Part shown: positions 18,146-26,563 of the stretch, in pieces
Numbering within the stretch: the stretch's first letter is position 1
Layout: every line of letters starts with the position of its first letter
Assembly: GCA_036496285.1 (NCBI GenBank)
Contig: DASXLI010000018.1
Coordinates: 1-64,000, forward strand
Source: DP-19 sp036496285
GTDB taxonomy: Bacteria > Desulfobacterota > Binatia > UTPRO1
Direction of reading: 5' to 3'
Length of the DNA stretch: 64,000 nt
Position numbers and translations under genes: made by a program
The notes under the pieces: generated by a model
What the model was told of the DNA's origin: nothing
The model's input: only the letters and a program-made list of their open reading frames with translations
The model's database searches: none

Positions 18146-19075
18146 TCAGGCGGTCGCGGCGAGGGTGGTGCGGCGGGGCGAGACGCGCGTGTCGGCGAGG
18201 AAGCCGAGCAAGAGCTCGTTGAACGGTCCGGGCCGCTCGAGGTTCGGGCTGTGCGCGCAATCGTCGAAGACGACGAGCTCGGCGTCGGCGATGCCGAGTG
18301 CGAGGCGCTCGCCGAGCGCGAGCGGCGTGAGCGGATCCGTGCGGCCCCACACGATCAGCGTCGGTGCCGTGATGTGGGCGAGGCGCTCGTCGAGGAACTC
18401 CTCGCCGTAGACGAGCTGGCGGAGGATCTCGGTGCGTCCGGCGGCCTCGTGCCGGCACACGCGCAGCACGTCGCGGAGGACGAAGCCGGGAAGGCGCGGC
18501 GGGCGTTGGAAGTTGGCGACCAGGAGATCGTGTACGTCGCCAGCGCATTCCGGCAGGAGCACGCGCTGCAGCGACAGGTCGGGTTCGAAGCGCAGGCCCG
18601 CCGCGTCGACGACGACGAGGCGCGACACCATCTCGGGGTGCGCGGCGGCGAAGGCGAGGCTGATCCATCCGCCCATCGAATGGCCGACGAGCAGGACGGA
18701 GCGGTGGCCGAGCCGGGTCAGCAGCTCGTGCAGCGTGGCGACCTGGAAGGCGATGGTGCGCTCGTCGCCGACGCGCTCCGACGCGCCGAAACCGGGAAGA
18801 TCGGGTGCGACGACCTGGAAGCGACTCCGCAGGACGGGCATCTGCAGGTGCCAGTTGACGCTCGCCTCCGTGCCGAAGCCGTGCACAAGGACGACCGGCT
18901 CGCCGCTCCCTCCGGTCCACACGCGGACGCGGGCCCGCGAGAGCGCTAGGCGCTGCGAGCGCATGCCGGCGAGATGCAGGCGCGCCGAGACGGCGTGGCG
19001 GAAGAGCTGCATCGGGCGCCAGTAGCCGTAGCCGCCGAGGCCGGCGGCCCCCGCGAGAAGGAGCGTCGGATCCAT
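18146..19075 (-). CDS. Alpha/beta hydrolase
   Basis: 309 residues. The catalytic triad is visible: Ser in the elbow LLVGHSMGGW, Asp in VWGRTDPLTP and His in CAHSPNLERP. The oxyanion loop is VLVHGFGTEAS. An N-terminal hydrophobic segment (TLLLAGAAGLGGYGYW) may anchor it in the membrane. General pattern is that of MhpC/epoxide-hydrolase-like esterases; the substrate cannot be inferred. It stands alone between HU and the zinc-ribbon gene. Confidence 0.9.
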   Translation of the reverse strand: MDPTLLLAGAAGLGGYGYWRPMQLFRHAVSARLHLAGMRSQRLALSRARVRVWTGGSGEPVVLVHGFGTEASVNWHLQMPVLRSRFQVVAPDLPGFGASERVGDERTIAFQVATLHELLTRLGHRSVLLVGHSMGGWISLAFAAAHPEMVSRLVVVDAAGLRFEPDLSLQRVLLPECAGDVHDLLVANFQRPPRLPGFVLRDVLRVCRHEAAGRTEILRQLVYGEEFLDERLAHITAPTLIVWGRTDPLTPLALGERLALGIADAELVVFDDCAHSPNLERPGPFNELLLGFLADTRVSPRRTTLAATA

Positions 19076-19184
19076 GGAAAGAGTGTTGCGCGCCGCCGTG
19101 CCTGGCGCAAGCCACGCTTCGCGTGGCGGCGCGGGATGGGGCTCGGTTGACGGCCCGGCGGCTCGCCGCTAATTCCATGCGCCG

Positions 19185-19400
19185 ATGGCGAACATCCTGT
19201 GTCCGTGGTGCGGCTGTCCGATCGCGGTCGACCGCGGCATGCGGCGTCAGGGCGTCATGTACTGCTGCCGCGGCTGCGCGACGTGGACGCGCTGCGAGCT
19301 TCCCGGCTGCGCGCGCCCCGACGCCGCGGCGTTGCCTCCCGACGTCAGCCTCCCCGAGACGCGCAACCGCAACGAGCCGCCGCGCGATGCCGCTCGTTGA
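19185..19400 (+). CDS. Small zinc-ribbon-like protein
   Basis: 71 residues, starting MANILCPWCGCPIAVDRG with a later YCCRGCATWTRCELPGC. Cys pairs CPWC and CRGC suggest one zinc ribbon, with extra cysteines. The C terminus is Pro/Arg rich. The ribosome site is weak. It precedes nuoB by 57 bases but the gap contains a promoter-like sequence, so a link to complex I is not implied. Confidence 0.6.
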   Translation: MANILCPWCGCPIAVDRGMRRQGVMYCCRGCATWTRCELPGCARPDAAALPPDVSLPETRNRNEPPRDAAR

Positions 19401-19421
19401 GCGTTGCGCGCGTTCCCGACC

Positions 19422-19449
19422 TTTGCACACCTCGTCCATCCACTATAAA
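19422..19449 (+). promoter_or_regulatory. Possible promoter of the nuo operon
   Basis: TTTGCA (19422-19427), 16 bases, TATAAA (19444-19449). The ATG of nuoB is at 19458, only eight bases beyond, so initiation here would give a nearly leaderless mRNA. The same bases (AAAGGTG) could instead serve as the ribosome site, so the call is tentative. Confidence 0.35.
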
Positions 19450-19457
19450 GGTGCCCC

Positions 19458-20027
19458 ATGACGCGCGAGGAGTTCCTCGTCGCTGGGCGGCGTCCGGAGG
19501 AGGACGACGCGGCGGCGGTGTCGCGCGCCTTCGGTGACACCTTCGCCGTCACCCGCATCTCCGATGCGATCAACTGGGCGCGCAAGTACAGCTTCTTCAG
19601 CTACCCGTTCGTGACCGCGTGCTGCGGCATGGAGTTCATGGCCGTGTCGGGCTCGCGCTTCGATCTCGACCGCTTCGGGCTGTCGCTGCCGCGCTTCACG
19701 CCGCGGCAGGCGGATCTGCTGATGGTCGTCGGCACCATCACGCATCGCCAGGCGCCGATCCTGCTGCGCGTCTACGAGCAGATGGCCGAGCCGAAGTGGG
19801 TCATGTCCTTCGGCGCGTGCACGAGCTCGGGCGGCCCGTACAACAACTATGCCGTGGTGCAGGGCATCGACACGATCATCCCGGTCGACATCTACGTGCC
19901 CGGATGCCCGCCGCATCCGGAAGCCGTCATCGACGCTCTCCTGAAGCTTCAGGAACGCGTGCAGCACGAGCGTCCGGGCGAGCCGTACCGCGGCCGTCAC
20001 GGCAGCGGCCGTCCTCTCGAGAGCTGA
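19458..20027 (+). CDS. nuoB: NADH-quinone oxidoreductase subunit B
   Basis: Carries cluster N2, the last iron-sulfur centre before quinone in complex I. 189 residues. The four N2 ligands are the tandem Cys55-Cys56 in TACCGMEFM, Cys121 in GACTSSGGPYNNYAVVQG and Cys150 in VPGCPPHPEAVIDALLKLQ. Cytoplasmic-side connecting module. First gene of the B-G-I-C-D-E-F operon; nine bases separate it from nuoG. Confidence 0.96.
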   Translation: MTREEFLVAGRRPEEDDAAAVSRAFGDTFAVTRISDAINWARKYSFFSYPFVTACCGMEFMAVSGSRFDLDRFGLSLPRFTPRQADLLMVVGTITHRQAPILLRVYEQMAEPKWVMSFGACTSSGGPYNNYAVVQGIDTIIPVDIYVPGCPPHPEAVIDALLKLQERVQHERPGEPYRGRHGSGRPLES

Positions 20028-20036
20028 CCGGAACCC

Positions 20037-21617
20037 ATGGCGAAGATCACCGTCGACGGGACGGTCCTCGAGGTGCCGGACGGCAGCATGCTGCTGCCGG
20101 CGCTGCTCGACCACGGCTGCCAGGTTCCGCACTACTGCTACCACCCGAAGCTCACGATCGACGGCAGCTGCCGCATGTGCCTCGTGAAGGTCGAGGGCAT
20201 GCCGAAGCTCACCATCTCGTGCAACACGCCGGTGCGCGACGGGATGGTGGTCGACACGCGCGGCCCGGAGGTCGCGAAGGCGCGCCAGGGCGTGCTCGAG
20301 CTGCTGCTGCTGAACCACCCGCTCGACTGCCCGATCTGCGACCAGGCCGGCGAGTGCTACCTGCAGGACTACGCCTTCGAGTACGGCACCCGCGAGGCGC
20401 GAACCCAGGAGCCGCGGCGCAAGGCGCTGAAGCGCGTCGACATCGGCCCGCGCGTCGTGCTCGACCAGGAGCGCTGCATCCTGTGCCGGCGTTGCGTCCG
20501 CTTCTGCCGCGAGATCAGCGAGACGGGCGAGCTCGCGGTGTTCAACATGGGGGACCGCTCCGTCATCGACACGTTCCCGGACGAGCCGCTCACCAACGAC
20601 TACTCGATCTGTACCGCCGACATCTGTCCGGTGGGGGCGCTCCTCAGCAAGGACTTCCACCACAAGATGCGGGTGTGGTTCCTCGATGAGACCGAGAGCG
20701 TGTGTCCGAACTGCTCGAACGGCTGCAACATCAAGGTCGGCACCGCGCGCCGCGAGATCTACCGTTTCCTGCCGCGCCGCAACGACGCGGTGAACGAGAC
20801 CTGGATGTGCGACGCCGGCCGTCTCGGCTACCGCTACGTCAACGAGGACCGCCTGCGTGTGCCGACCGTCGGCCGCGGCGCGGCCGCCGCCGCGCGCTCC
20901 TTCGACCAGGCGATCGACGAGGCGGCGCGCCGGCTCGGCTCCGCGGCGCGCGCGGGCGCGGCTCAGGTCGCTGCGATCGTCTCGGCGCACCTCACTAACG
21001 AGGAGCTCTTCGTCCTCGGCCGGGTCGTCACGGGCGGGCTCCGCACCGCACAGCACGACGTCGTCGTGCGGCTGGGCGACGCCGACGATTTCCTCATCAA
21101 GGCCGAGAAGGCCGCGAACGCACGCGGCGCGCGCGACCTCGGCCTCGCCGCCGCGGGCAGGGCAGGCGCCCTCGATCTCGCCGGCATCCGGGCCGCGATC
21201 GAGGCGGGCACGATCCGCGCGCTGCTCGTCACCGGCACCGACGTCTGGGACGCCTGGGGCGCCGCGCCGGAGATCTTCGAGCGCCTCGAGAGCCTCGTCG
21301 TAGTCACGCCGAACGCGCACCCGCTCATGGCGCTCGCCGACGTCGTGATTCCCGGCCTCACGTTCGCCGAGAAGCTGGGCACCTTCACCAACCACGCGGG
21401 GCGCGTGCAGCGCGTCCATCGCGCGCTCGATCCGGGCGAGCAGCAGAGCGAGGGCGAGGTCTTCCTCGCGCTCGGCCGCCACCTCGGCATGGAGATCCCG
21501 CCCGGTTCTTTCGACCCGGCGGCGGTGTTCGGCGAGATCACCCGCGCCGTGCCGCGCTACGCCGGGCTCGCCTGGAGCACGATCGGCGCGCTCGGCGCCG
21601 TGACCACGGAGGCATAG
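20037..21617 (+). CDS. nuoG: NADH-quinone oxidoreductase subunit G (short form)
   Basis: Electron-carrying subunit with an N-terminal [2Fe-2S] ferredoxin domain (Cys34, Cys45, Cys48, Cys62), the His-ligated cluster motif HPLDCPICDQAGEC, a two-cluster ferredoxin-like part (CILCRRCVRFC, CTADICPVGAL) and CPNCSNGCNIKVG, the N7-type set ending in MCDAGR. At 526 residues it is much shorter than E. coli NuoG (908): the molybdopterin-like domain is cut to about half. The ending (ALGAVTTEA) has no cofactor-binding features. Tightly linked to nuoI by a one-base TAGTG overlap. Confidence 0.95.
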   Translation: MAKITVDGTVLEVPDGSMLLPALLDHGCQVPHYCYHPKLTIDGSCRMCLVKVEGMPKLTISCNTPVRDGMVVDTRGPEVAKARQGVLELLLLNHPLDCPICDQAGECYLQDYAFEYGTREARTQEPRRKALKRVDIGPRVVLDQERCILCRRCVRFCREISETGELAVFNMGDRSVIDTFPDEPLTNDYSICTADICPVGALLSKDFHHKMRVWFLDETESVCPNCSNGCNIKVGTARREIYRFLPRRNDAVNETWMCDAGRLGYRYVNEDRLRVPTVGRGAAAAARSFDQAIDEAARRLGSAARAGAAQVAAIVSAHLTNEELFVLGRVVTGGLRTAQHDVVVRLGDADDFLIKAEKAANARGARDLGLAAAGRAGALDLAGIRAAIEAGTIRALLVTGTDVWDAWGAAPEIFERLESLVVVTPNAHPLMALADVVIPGLTFAEKLGTFTNHAGRVQRVHRALDPGEQQSEGEVFLALGRHLGMEIPPGSFDPAAVFGEITRAVPRYAGLAWSTIGALGAVTTEA

Positions 21618-22204
21618 TGGCGGGGCGGGTGGTCACGGTGGACCGGCGGCCGCGCGCGCGCGCCATGGACACGATGGGCCCCACGCTCATCCTCCGCGGC
21701 CTCCTCATCACCGGGCGCCATTTCTTCCGCAACCTGATGGGCTTCCTCCGTGGCAAGCCGACGATCGCGACGATCCAGTTCCCTGAGGAGAAGCAGCCCT
21801 GGTCGCCGGCGATGCGCGGCATGCCCGTCCTCGTGCAGATGGACAACGGCAAGGAACGCTGCGTCGCGTGCGGCCTCTGCGAGTGGGCGTGTCCGGTCGA
21901 TTGCATCACCATCTACCCCGCGGAGACGGCCGACGAGGTCGAGCGCTATCCCGAGGTCTTCAACATCGACATGTCGCGCTGCATGTTCTGCGGGTTCTGC
22001 GAGGAGGCCTGCCCGGAGGAGGCGATCGTCATGAGCGAGCGGGTGACGATCGCGACCACCGAGTGGCGCGGCAGCCTCTGGCGGAAGCAGGACCTCCTGA
22101 TGCCGGCAAGCCAGCTCGGCACGCGCCTCGGACACATCCGGCGCGCCTACGAGCGCGCCGGAGCGCCGCGCACGACGGGCGCGGACACGGCGGAACACAA
22201 ATGA
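21617..22204 (+). CDS. nuoI: NADH-quinone oxidoreductase subunit I
   Basis: TYKY-type 2[4Fe-4S] subunit with clusters N6a and N6b. 195 residues. The two motifs CVACGLCEWACPVDC and CMFCGFCEEACPEEA have the standard CxxCxxCxxxCP spacing and are separated by ~27 residues (RYPEVFNIDMSR). The N-terminal amphipathic helix (LRGLLITGRHFFRNLMGF) sits at the membrane surface. GTG start sharing one base with the nuoG stop. The C-terminal stretch after QDLLMPAS is longer than usual and helical. Confidence 0.96.
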   Translation: MAGRVVTVDRRPRARAMDTMGPTLILRGLLITGRHFFRNLMGFLRGKPTIATIQFPEEKQPWSPAMRGMPVLVQMDNGKERCVACGLCEWACPVDCITIYPAETADEVERYPEVFNIDMSRCMFCGFCEEACPEEAIVMSERVTIATTEWRGSLWRKQDLLMPASQLGTRLGHIRRAYERAGAPRTTGADTAEHK

Positions 22205-22773
22205 GCGAAGCGGCTCCTCCCGAGGTCGTGCCGGAGCATCCGCTGCTGCGGGCGCTGCGCGAGCGCTTCCCCGACGCCGTCATCGCGACCCACGCGTATC
22301 GCGGCGACCTCACCGCGCAGATCGCGCCGGCGTCGCTCATCGAGGTGTGCACCTTCCTGCGCGATGATCCGGCGTGCGCGTTCGACTTCCTCGCCGACGT
22401 GACCGCGGTCGACTACATCGGCGCCGCACCGCGCTTCGAGCTCGTGTATCACCTGTGCTCGCTCAGCAAGCATCACCGGCTGCGTTTGAAGGCGCGCGTA
22501 CCGGAGGAGCAGCCGCGCATCGCGTCGATCGTCTCGGTGTGGCGGGGCGCCGACTGGCTCGAGCGCGAGACCTTCGACATGTACGGCATCCAGTTCGAGG
22601 GGCATCCCGACCTGCGCCGCATCTATCTCTACGCCGAGTTCCAGGGCCATCCGCTGCGCAAGGACTATCCGAAGGAGAAGCGGCAGCCGCTGGTCACCGT
22701 GCGCGACGTGTCCGCGGAGCAGGCCGAGCGCACCGAGGCCCGGCTGCGTGATCGCTATGGACGCTGGACCTAA
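22201..22773 (+). CDS. nuoC: NADH-quinone oxidoreductase subunit C
   Basis: 30 kDa-type subunit without cofactors. 190 residues. Key motifs LADVTAVDYIG, VYHLCSLSKHHRLRLKARV and WLERETFDMYGIQFEGHPDL (family consensus ERExxDmfGixFxGHPdL) are clear, followed by PLRKDYP. NuoC and NuoD are separate here, unlike E. coli. ATG overlaps the nuoI stop (ATGA). Confidence 0.95.
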   Translation: MSEAAPPEVVPEHPLLRALRERFPDAVIATHAYRGDLTAQIAPASLIEVCTFLRDDPACAFDFLADVTAVDYIGAAPRFELVYHLCSLSKHHRLRLKARVPEEQPRIASIVSVWRGADWLERETFDMYGIQFEGHPDLRRIYLYAEFQGHPLRKDYPKEKRQPLVTVRDVSAEQAERTEARLRDRYGRWT

Positions 22774-23971
22774 GCCGCCGCTCACCGACGATCTCGACGA
22801 TCTCCATGCGCAGCCGATGGAGATCCAGATGGGGCCGTCGCATCCGTCGACGCACGGCACCGTCAAGATCAACCTGAAGCTCGACGGCGAGCGCATCGTC
22901 GACTCGCAGGTCGAGGTCGGCTACCTGCACCGCGGCTTCGAGAAGGAGTGCGAGAGCGGCGAGTGGTACCAGGCAATCCCGTACACCGACCGGCTGAACT
23001 ACGCGAGCCCGCTCATCAACAACGTCGGCTACTGCCTCGCCGCGGAGAAGCTCTTCGGCGTCACCGCCCCGATCCGCGCGCAGTACCTGCGCACGATCGC
23101 CTGCGAGCTTTCCCGCATGAGCGATCACTTCACCTGTATCGGGGCGAGTGCACTCGAGCTCGCCGCGCTCACGCCGTTTCTCTACTGCGTGCAGGCGCGC
23201 GAGCAGATCTGGGATCTGCACGAGTCCCTGTGCGGTGCGCGGGTCACGACCAACTACGTCCGCATCGGTGGCCTGCAGAGCGACCTCCAGCCGGGCTTCG
23301 CCGAGCTCTGCCGCGCCAAGGTCGCACACGCGCTCGAGCTCTTCGTCGACGTCGACAACCTGCTCACCGAGAACCCGATCTTCCGCAAGCGCATGGAGGG
23401 CACCGGTGCGCTGCCGGCGGCGACCCTCATCGCCTACGGGGTGAGCGGCCCGCTCCTGCGCGCCGCCGGGGTCGCGCAGGACCTGCGTCGGACCGAGCCG
23501 TATCTCGTCTACGACCGCCTCGACTTCGACGTGCCCGTCGGCACCGCCGGTGACAACTACGATCGCTATCTCGTGCGGGTCGAGGAGCTGCGGCAGAGCG
23601 CGCGCATCATCGAGCAGGCGCTGCGCGATCTACCGGACGGCCCGGTGGACATCGACGATCCGCGCTTCCGCTGGCCGGCGAAGGGCAAGGTCTTCAACCG
23701 GATGGAGGAGCTGATCGACCAGTTCAAACTCGTCACCGAGGGCATGCGCCCGCCGGCCGGCGAGGTGTACCAGGCGGTCGAGGGCGCGAACGGCGAGCTC
23801 GGCTTCTATCTGGTCAGCAATGGCACCGGAAAGCCGTGGAAGTGCCGCTGCCGGGCGCCGAGCTTCAGCAACACACAGGCGCTGCGCGACATGATCCAGG
23901 GCGCGCTGCTGGCTGACGTGGTTCCCACCTTCGACATGGTGAACATGATCGGCGGGGAGTGCGACCGATGA
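22757..23971 (+). CDS. nuoD: NADH-quinone oxidoreductase subunit D
   Basis: 49 kDa subunit that forms the quinone pocket with NuoB. 404 residues. MGPSHPSTHGTVKINLKLDG opens the hydrogenase-like domain with the His/Tyr quinone-site region; VGYLHRGFEK, YTDRLNYASP and the C-terminal DMVNMIGGECDR are hallmark sequences. The ATG at 22757 lies 17 bases inside nuoC; a GTG nine bases earlier is possible. The pair is therefore coupled. The stop overlaps nuoE by four bases. Confidence 0.96.
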   Translation: MDAGPKPPLTDDLDDLHAQPMEIQMGPSHPSTHGTVKINLKLDGERIVDSQVEVGYLHRGFEKECESGEWYQAIPYTDRLNYASPLINNVGYCLAAEKLFGVTAPIRAQYLRTIACELSRMSDHFTCIGASALELAALTPFLYCVQAREQIWDLHESLCGARVTTNYVRIGGLQSDLQPGFAELCRAKVAHALELFVDVDNLLTENPIFRKRMEGTGALPAATLIAYGVSGPLLRAAGVAQDLRRTEPYLVYDRLDFDVPVGTAGDNYDRYLVRVEELRQSARIIEQALRDLPDGPVDIDDPRFRWPAKGKVFNRMEELIDQFKLVTEGMRPPAGEVYQAVEGANGELGFYLVSNGTGKPWKCRCRAPSFSNTQALRDMIQGALLADVVPTFDMVNMIGGECDR

Positions 23972-24480
23972 GCGCGGTCGCTACCGGGGCGCCGCTCCTC
24001 TCGGCCGCGGTGCGCGAGGCGATCGCCGCCGAGGTCACCAAGTACCCGCAGCCACGCTCGGCGCTGCTGATCGCCCTGCACCTGATCCAGGGCGAGCTCG
24101 GCTACGTGCCGCTGCAGGCCCAGCGGGAGGTCGCCGAGCTGCTCGGCATCAAGCCGATCGAGGTGCGCGAGGTCGTCACCTTCTACCCGATGTACCATGA
24201 GCATTCCGTCGGCAAGCGCAACATCCAGGTGTGCGTCAACATCGCCTGCGCTCTCGGCGGCGCACGCCACGTGGTGCGCGGCCTCGAGGATCGCCTCGGC
24301 ATCGCGCCGGGCGGCCGCACCCCGGACGGGCGGTACTCGCTGGAAGAGGTGCAGTGCCTCGGCTCGTGCGGCACCGCGGTGTGCGTGCAGGTCAACAACG
24401 AGCCCTACATCGAGAACGTGAAGGCCGACGGCCCCGATGCCGCCAACGCAATTGACGAGCTGCTGAAGAGGATCGGCTAG
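23968..24480 (+). CDS. nuoE: NADH-quinone oxidoreductase subunit E
   Basis: 24 kDa-type thioredoxin-fold [2Fe-2S] subunit of the NADH-dehydrogenase module. 170 residues. Cluster N1a ligands are Cys-x4-Cys in VCVNIACAL and Cys-x3-Cys in QCLGSCGTA. The helical N terminus (YPQPRSALLIALHLIQGELG) is typical. ATG at 23968 overlaps the nuoD stop and its own stop TAG shares one base with the GTG of nuoF. Confidence 0.95.
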   Translation: MSAVATGAPLLSAAVREAIAAEVTKYPQPRSALLIALHLIQGELGYVPLQAQREVAELLGIKPIEVREVVTFYPMYHEHSVGKRNIQVCVNIACALGGARHVVRGLEDRLGIAPGGRTPDGRYSLEEVQCLGSCGTAVCVQVNNEPYIENVKADGPDAANAIDELLKRIG

Positions 24481-25760
24481 TGCCCGAGCGCTATCTGCTG
24501 CCGCCCGACGGCACCGACCTCCGGTCGATCGACGCCTATCGCAAGCAAGGCGGGTACGCCGCCGCGACGCGGGCGTTGCGCGAGATGACGCCCGAGGCGG
24601 TCGTCGAGGTGGTGAGGGAATCGGGCCTCCGCGGCCGCGGCGGCGCCGGATTCACCACCGGCCAGAAGTGGAGCTTCATGCCGAAGCCCGGCGGCCCGAA
24701 GCCGAGCTACCTCGCGTGCAACGCCGACGAGAGCGAGCCGGGCACGTTCAAGGACCGGCAGATCATGGAGCGCAACCCGCACCTCTTCCTCGAGGGGCTC
24801 GTCATCGGCGGGTACGCGATCCACGCGCGTGCGGCATATGTGTACATCCGCGGCGAGTACATCACCGCGTTCCGCGTCCTCTCCGATGCCATTCGCGAGG
24901 CGCGCGCCGCGGGCCTCCTCGGCAAGGGGCTCTTCGGCAGCGACCGCGAGTTCGACATCCACCTGATGCGCGGCGCCGGCGCCTACATCTGCGGCGAGGA
25001 GACCGGGATGATCGAGTCGGCGGAGGGCCGCAAGGGCCAGCCGCGGAAGCGCCCGCCGTTTCCCGCGGTCTCCGGCCTGTGGAGCTGCCCGACGACCGTC
25101 AACAACGTCGAGACGGTGTCGCACGTGCCCGCGATCATCATGCGCGGGGCGGCATGGTTCAAGACGATCGGCACGCCGGCGAGCACCGGCAACACGCTCT
25201 TCGGCATCAGCGGCCACGTCAATCGCCCTGGCGTCTATGAGCTGCCGCTCGGGACGCCGCTGCGCGAGATCATCGAGGTGCATGCCGGCGGCGTGCGCGG
25301 CGGGCGGGCCCTGAAGGCGATCATCCCGGGCGGCGTCTCGATGCCGGTCCTGTCGGCGGCGCAGGCCGACGTCGCCATGGACCACGACTCCCTGAAGCAG
25401 GTCGGCTCGCTCCTCGGTACCGGCGGCATCGTCGTGATGGACGACACCGCGTGCATGGTGCGGGCGGCGGTCGTGATCGCGCGCTTCTTCCGCCACGAGA
25501 CGTGCGGGCAGTGCACGCAGTGCCGCGAGGGCACCTCGTGGCTCTACAAGCTGCTGCGCCGCATCGAGGCGGGCGAGGGCACCCTGGAAGATCTGAGGAC
25601 GATCGACTCGGTCGGCGGCTACATGGAGGGGCAGACGATCTGTGCGCTCTCCGACGCCGCCGCCTGGGCGGCGACCGGGTTTCTGCGCCGCTTCCGCGCC
25701 GAGTTCGAGGCGCACGTGCACGAGCGCCGCTGCCCGCTGCCGGAGAGCTTCGAGCCGTGA
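24480..25760 (+). CDS. nuoF: NADH-quinone oxidoreductase subunit F
   Basis: 51 kDa subunit that oxidises NADH through FMN and carries cluster N3. 426 residues. FMN/NADH-binding GRGGAGFTTGQKW, NADESEPGTFKDR and ICGEETGMIESAEG are present; N3 ligands are CGQCTQCREG plus a distal Cys in TICALSDA. The order of the final domain is intact. GTG start. The last codons overlap the following 107-residue gene by four bases. Confidence 0.96.
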   Translation: MPERYLLPPDGTDLRSIDAYRKQGGYAAATRALREMTPEAVVEVVRESGLRGRGGAGFTTGQKWSFMPKPGGPKPSYLACNADESEPGTFKDRQIMERNPHLFLEGLVIGGYAIHARAAYVYIRGEYITAFRVLSDAIREARAAGLLGKGLFGSDREFDIHLMRGAGAYICGEETGMIESAEGRKGQPRKRPPFPAVSGLWSCPTTVNNVETVSHVPAIIMRGAAWFKTIGTPASTGNTLFGISGHVNRPGVYELPLGTPLREIIEVHAGGVRGGRALKAIIPGGVSMPVLSAAQADVAMDHDSLKQVGSLLGTGGIVVMDDTACMVRAAVVIARFFRHETCGQCTQCREGTSWLYKLLRRIEAGEGTLEDLRTIDSVGGYMEGQTICALSDAAAWAATGFLRRFRAEFEAHVHERRCPLPESFEP

Positions 25761-26080
25761 GCGTCGAGCCCATCCGCCGGAACCTCGTCGTGCAGCGTTG
25801 GGGAACGCCGCAGACCACGAGCGGCAGCCTGAACGAGCCGCGCGAGCGCGAGGAGCACGGCGTCGAGTTCAACGAGAAGTGGGTGTATCGCCTGCCGCGC
25901 GTCGAGCCGGACGATCCACGTGAGCGGATCGTCTACTGGCGGCGCTACGATTTCGTCGCGTCGTTCGTCGTCGGCGCCGACGGCCGCGTCACGCGCGAGG
26001 ATCCGGCCGTGCTGCTCGCCGGCCTGCGTTCGCGCGGCTATCTGCCGAGCGGCGTCGGCGCGGTGCGCACGACCGATTGA
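25757..26080 (+). CDS. Hypothetical protein coupled to nuoF
   Basis: 107 residues with a GTG start sharing four bases with the nuoF stop, so it is translated from the nuo mRNA. No cysteine, no membrane segment, rich in Arg/Glu/Asp; VYRLPRVEPDDPRERIVYWR and FVASFVVGADGRVTRED look like beta strands. Not recognised. Its position makes a role in assembly or regulation of complex I thinkable but unproven. Confidence 0.65.
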   Translation: MSVEPIRRNLVVQRWGTPQTTSGSLNEPREREEHGVEFNEKWVYRLPRVEPDDPRERIVYWRRYDFVASFVVGADGRVTREDPAVLLAGLRSRGYLPSGVGAVRTTD

Positions 26081-26144
26081 GCAGCGCGTCGTGATCCATG
26101 CGCTGCGATCTGGCGCACGAAATCGCTCGGGGGAACGAAAAAAG

Positions 26145-26174
26145 GGGCCAATCACCATTAGTTGTGATTGACCC
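26145..26174 (-). terminator. Hairpin with T run on the - strand
   Basis: GGGCCAATCAC (26145-26155) pairs with GTGATTGACCC (26164-26174), 10 of 11 positions, with an 8-base loop. Read on the - strand the stem is followed by CTTTTTT, so it is a good intrinsic terminator for - strand transcripts; on the + strand the A run precedes the stem. The right arm also contains TGTGATTG and the -35 of the next gene, so the palindrome could instead be an operator. Confidence 0.5.
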
Positions 26175-26197
26175 TCCCGCGATCCGGGCCGTACATT
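26168..26197 (+). promoter_or_regulatory. Promoter of the 26237 gene with shared TGTGATTG element
   Basis: TTGACC (26168-26173), 18 bases, TACATT (26192-26197). TGTGATTG at 26163-26170 overlaps the -35 as at 8512-8519, and the -35 starts 69 bases before the ATG, the same distance as for the paralog. Confidence 0.55.
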
Positions 26198-26236
26198 CGC
26201 CCGGTCCGGTACTTCCCCTGGTCCGTGAGGTTTCCC

Positions 26237-26527
26237 ATGTTGCAAGCGCGGATCGTCTCGGCGCGCGGGACGATGTACTTCGCCTCCGAAGTGACGCCGT
26301 ATGATCTCGAGAATCTCCGCACGCACGTCCGCGACTTCCAGTCGACGATGTCGAACGACGTGCGGCTGGAGCTGAGCCTCGACGGTCGTGGATCGAGCCG
26401 CGCCACGCACCTCCAGGTGTCCGCCTGGCTGCGTCGTCTGGCCGCCGACGGCGTCACGGTGAATCTCTGCTCCGCCTCGATGCTCGAGCGTTCGAGGTCC
26501 GGGGCGGCCACGCGCCAGCAGCGCTGA
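26237..26527 (+). CDS. Small protein, paralog of the 8586 gene
   Basis: 96 residues; ATG 26237 is preferred over an earlier frame start because the promoter would otherwise lie inside the gene. The conserved core is GTMYFASEVTPYDLENL, VRLELSL and LRRLAADGVTVNL, aligning with the product at 8586. There is a strand-helix-strand pattern and a basic/Ser-rich tail. No signal peptide or cysteines. Function unknown; the repeated core plus similar promoters suggests a family that responds to the same regulator. Confidence 0.75.
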   Translation: MLQARIVSARGTMYFASEVTPYDLENLRTHVRDFQSTMSNDVRLELSLDGRGSSRATHLQVSAWLRRLAADGVTVNLCSASMLERSRSGAATRQQR

Positions 26528-26563
26528 GCGCGCGCTTCCTGCTCTGGTCCCGCGCTCGTTCCG

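Noticed and set aside
19443..21482. 679-codon - strand frame opposite nuoB/nuoG
   Set aside because: Mirror of the GC-rich nuo coding strand, composition typical of a shadow, no ribosome site.
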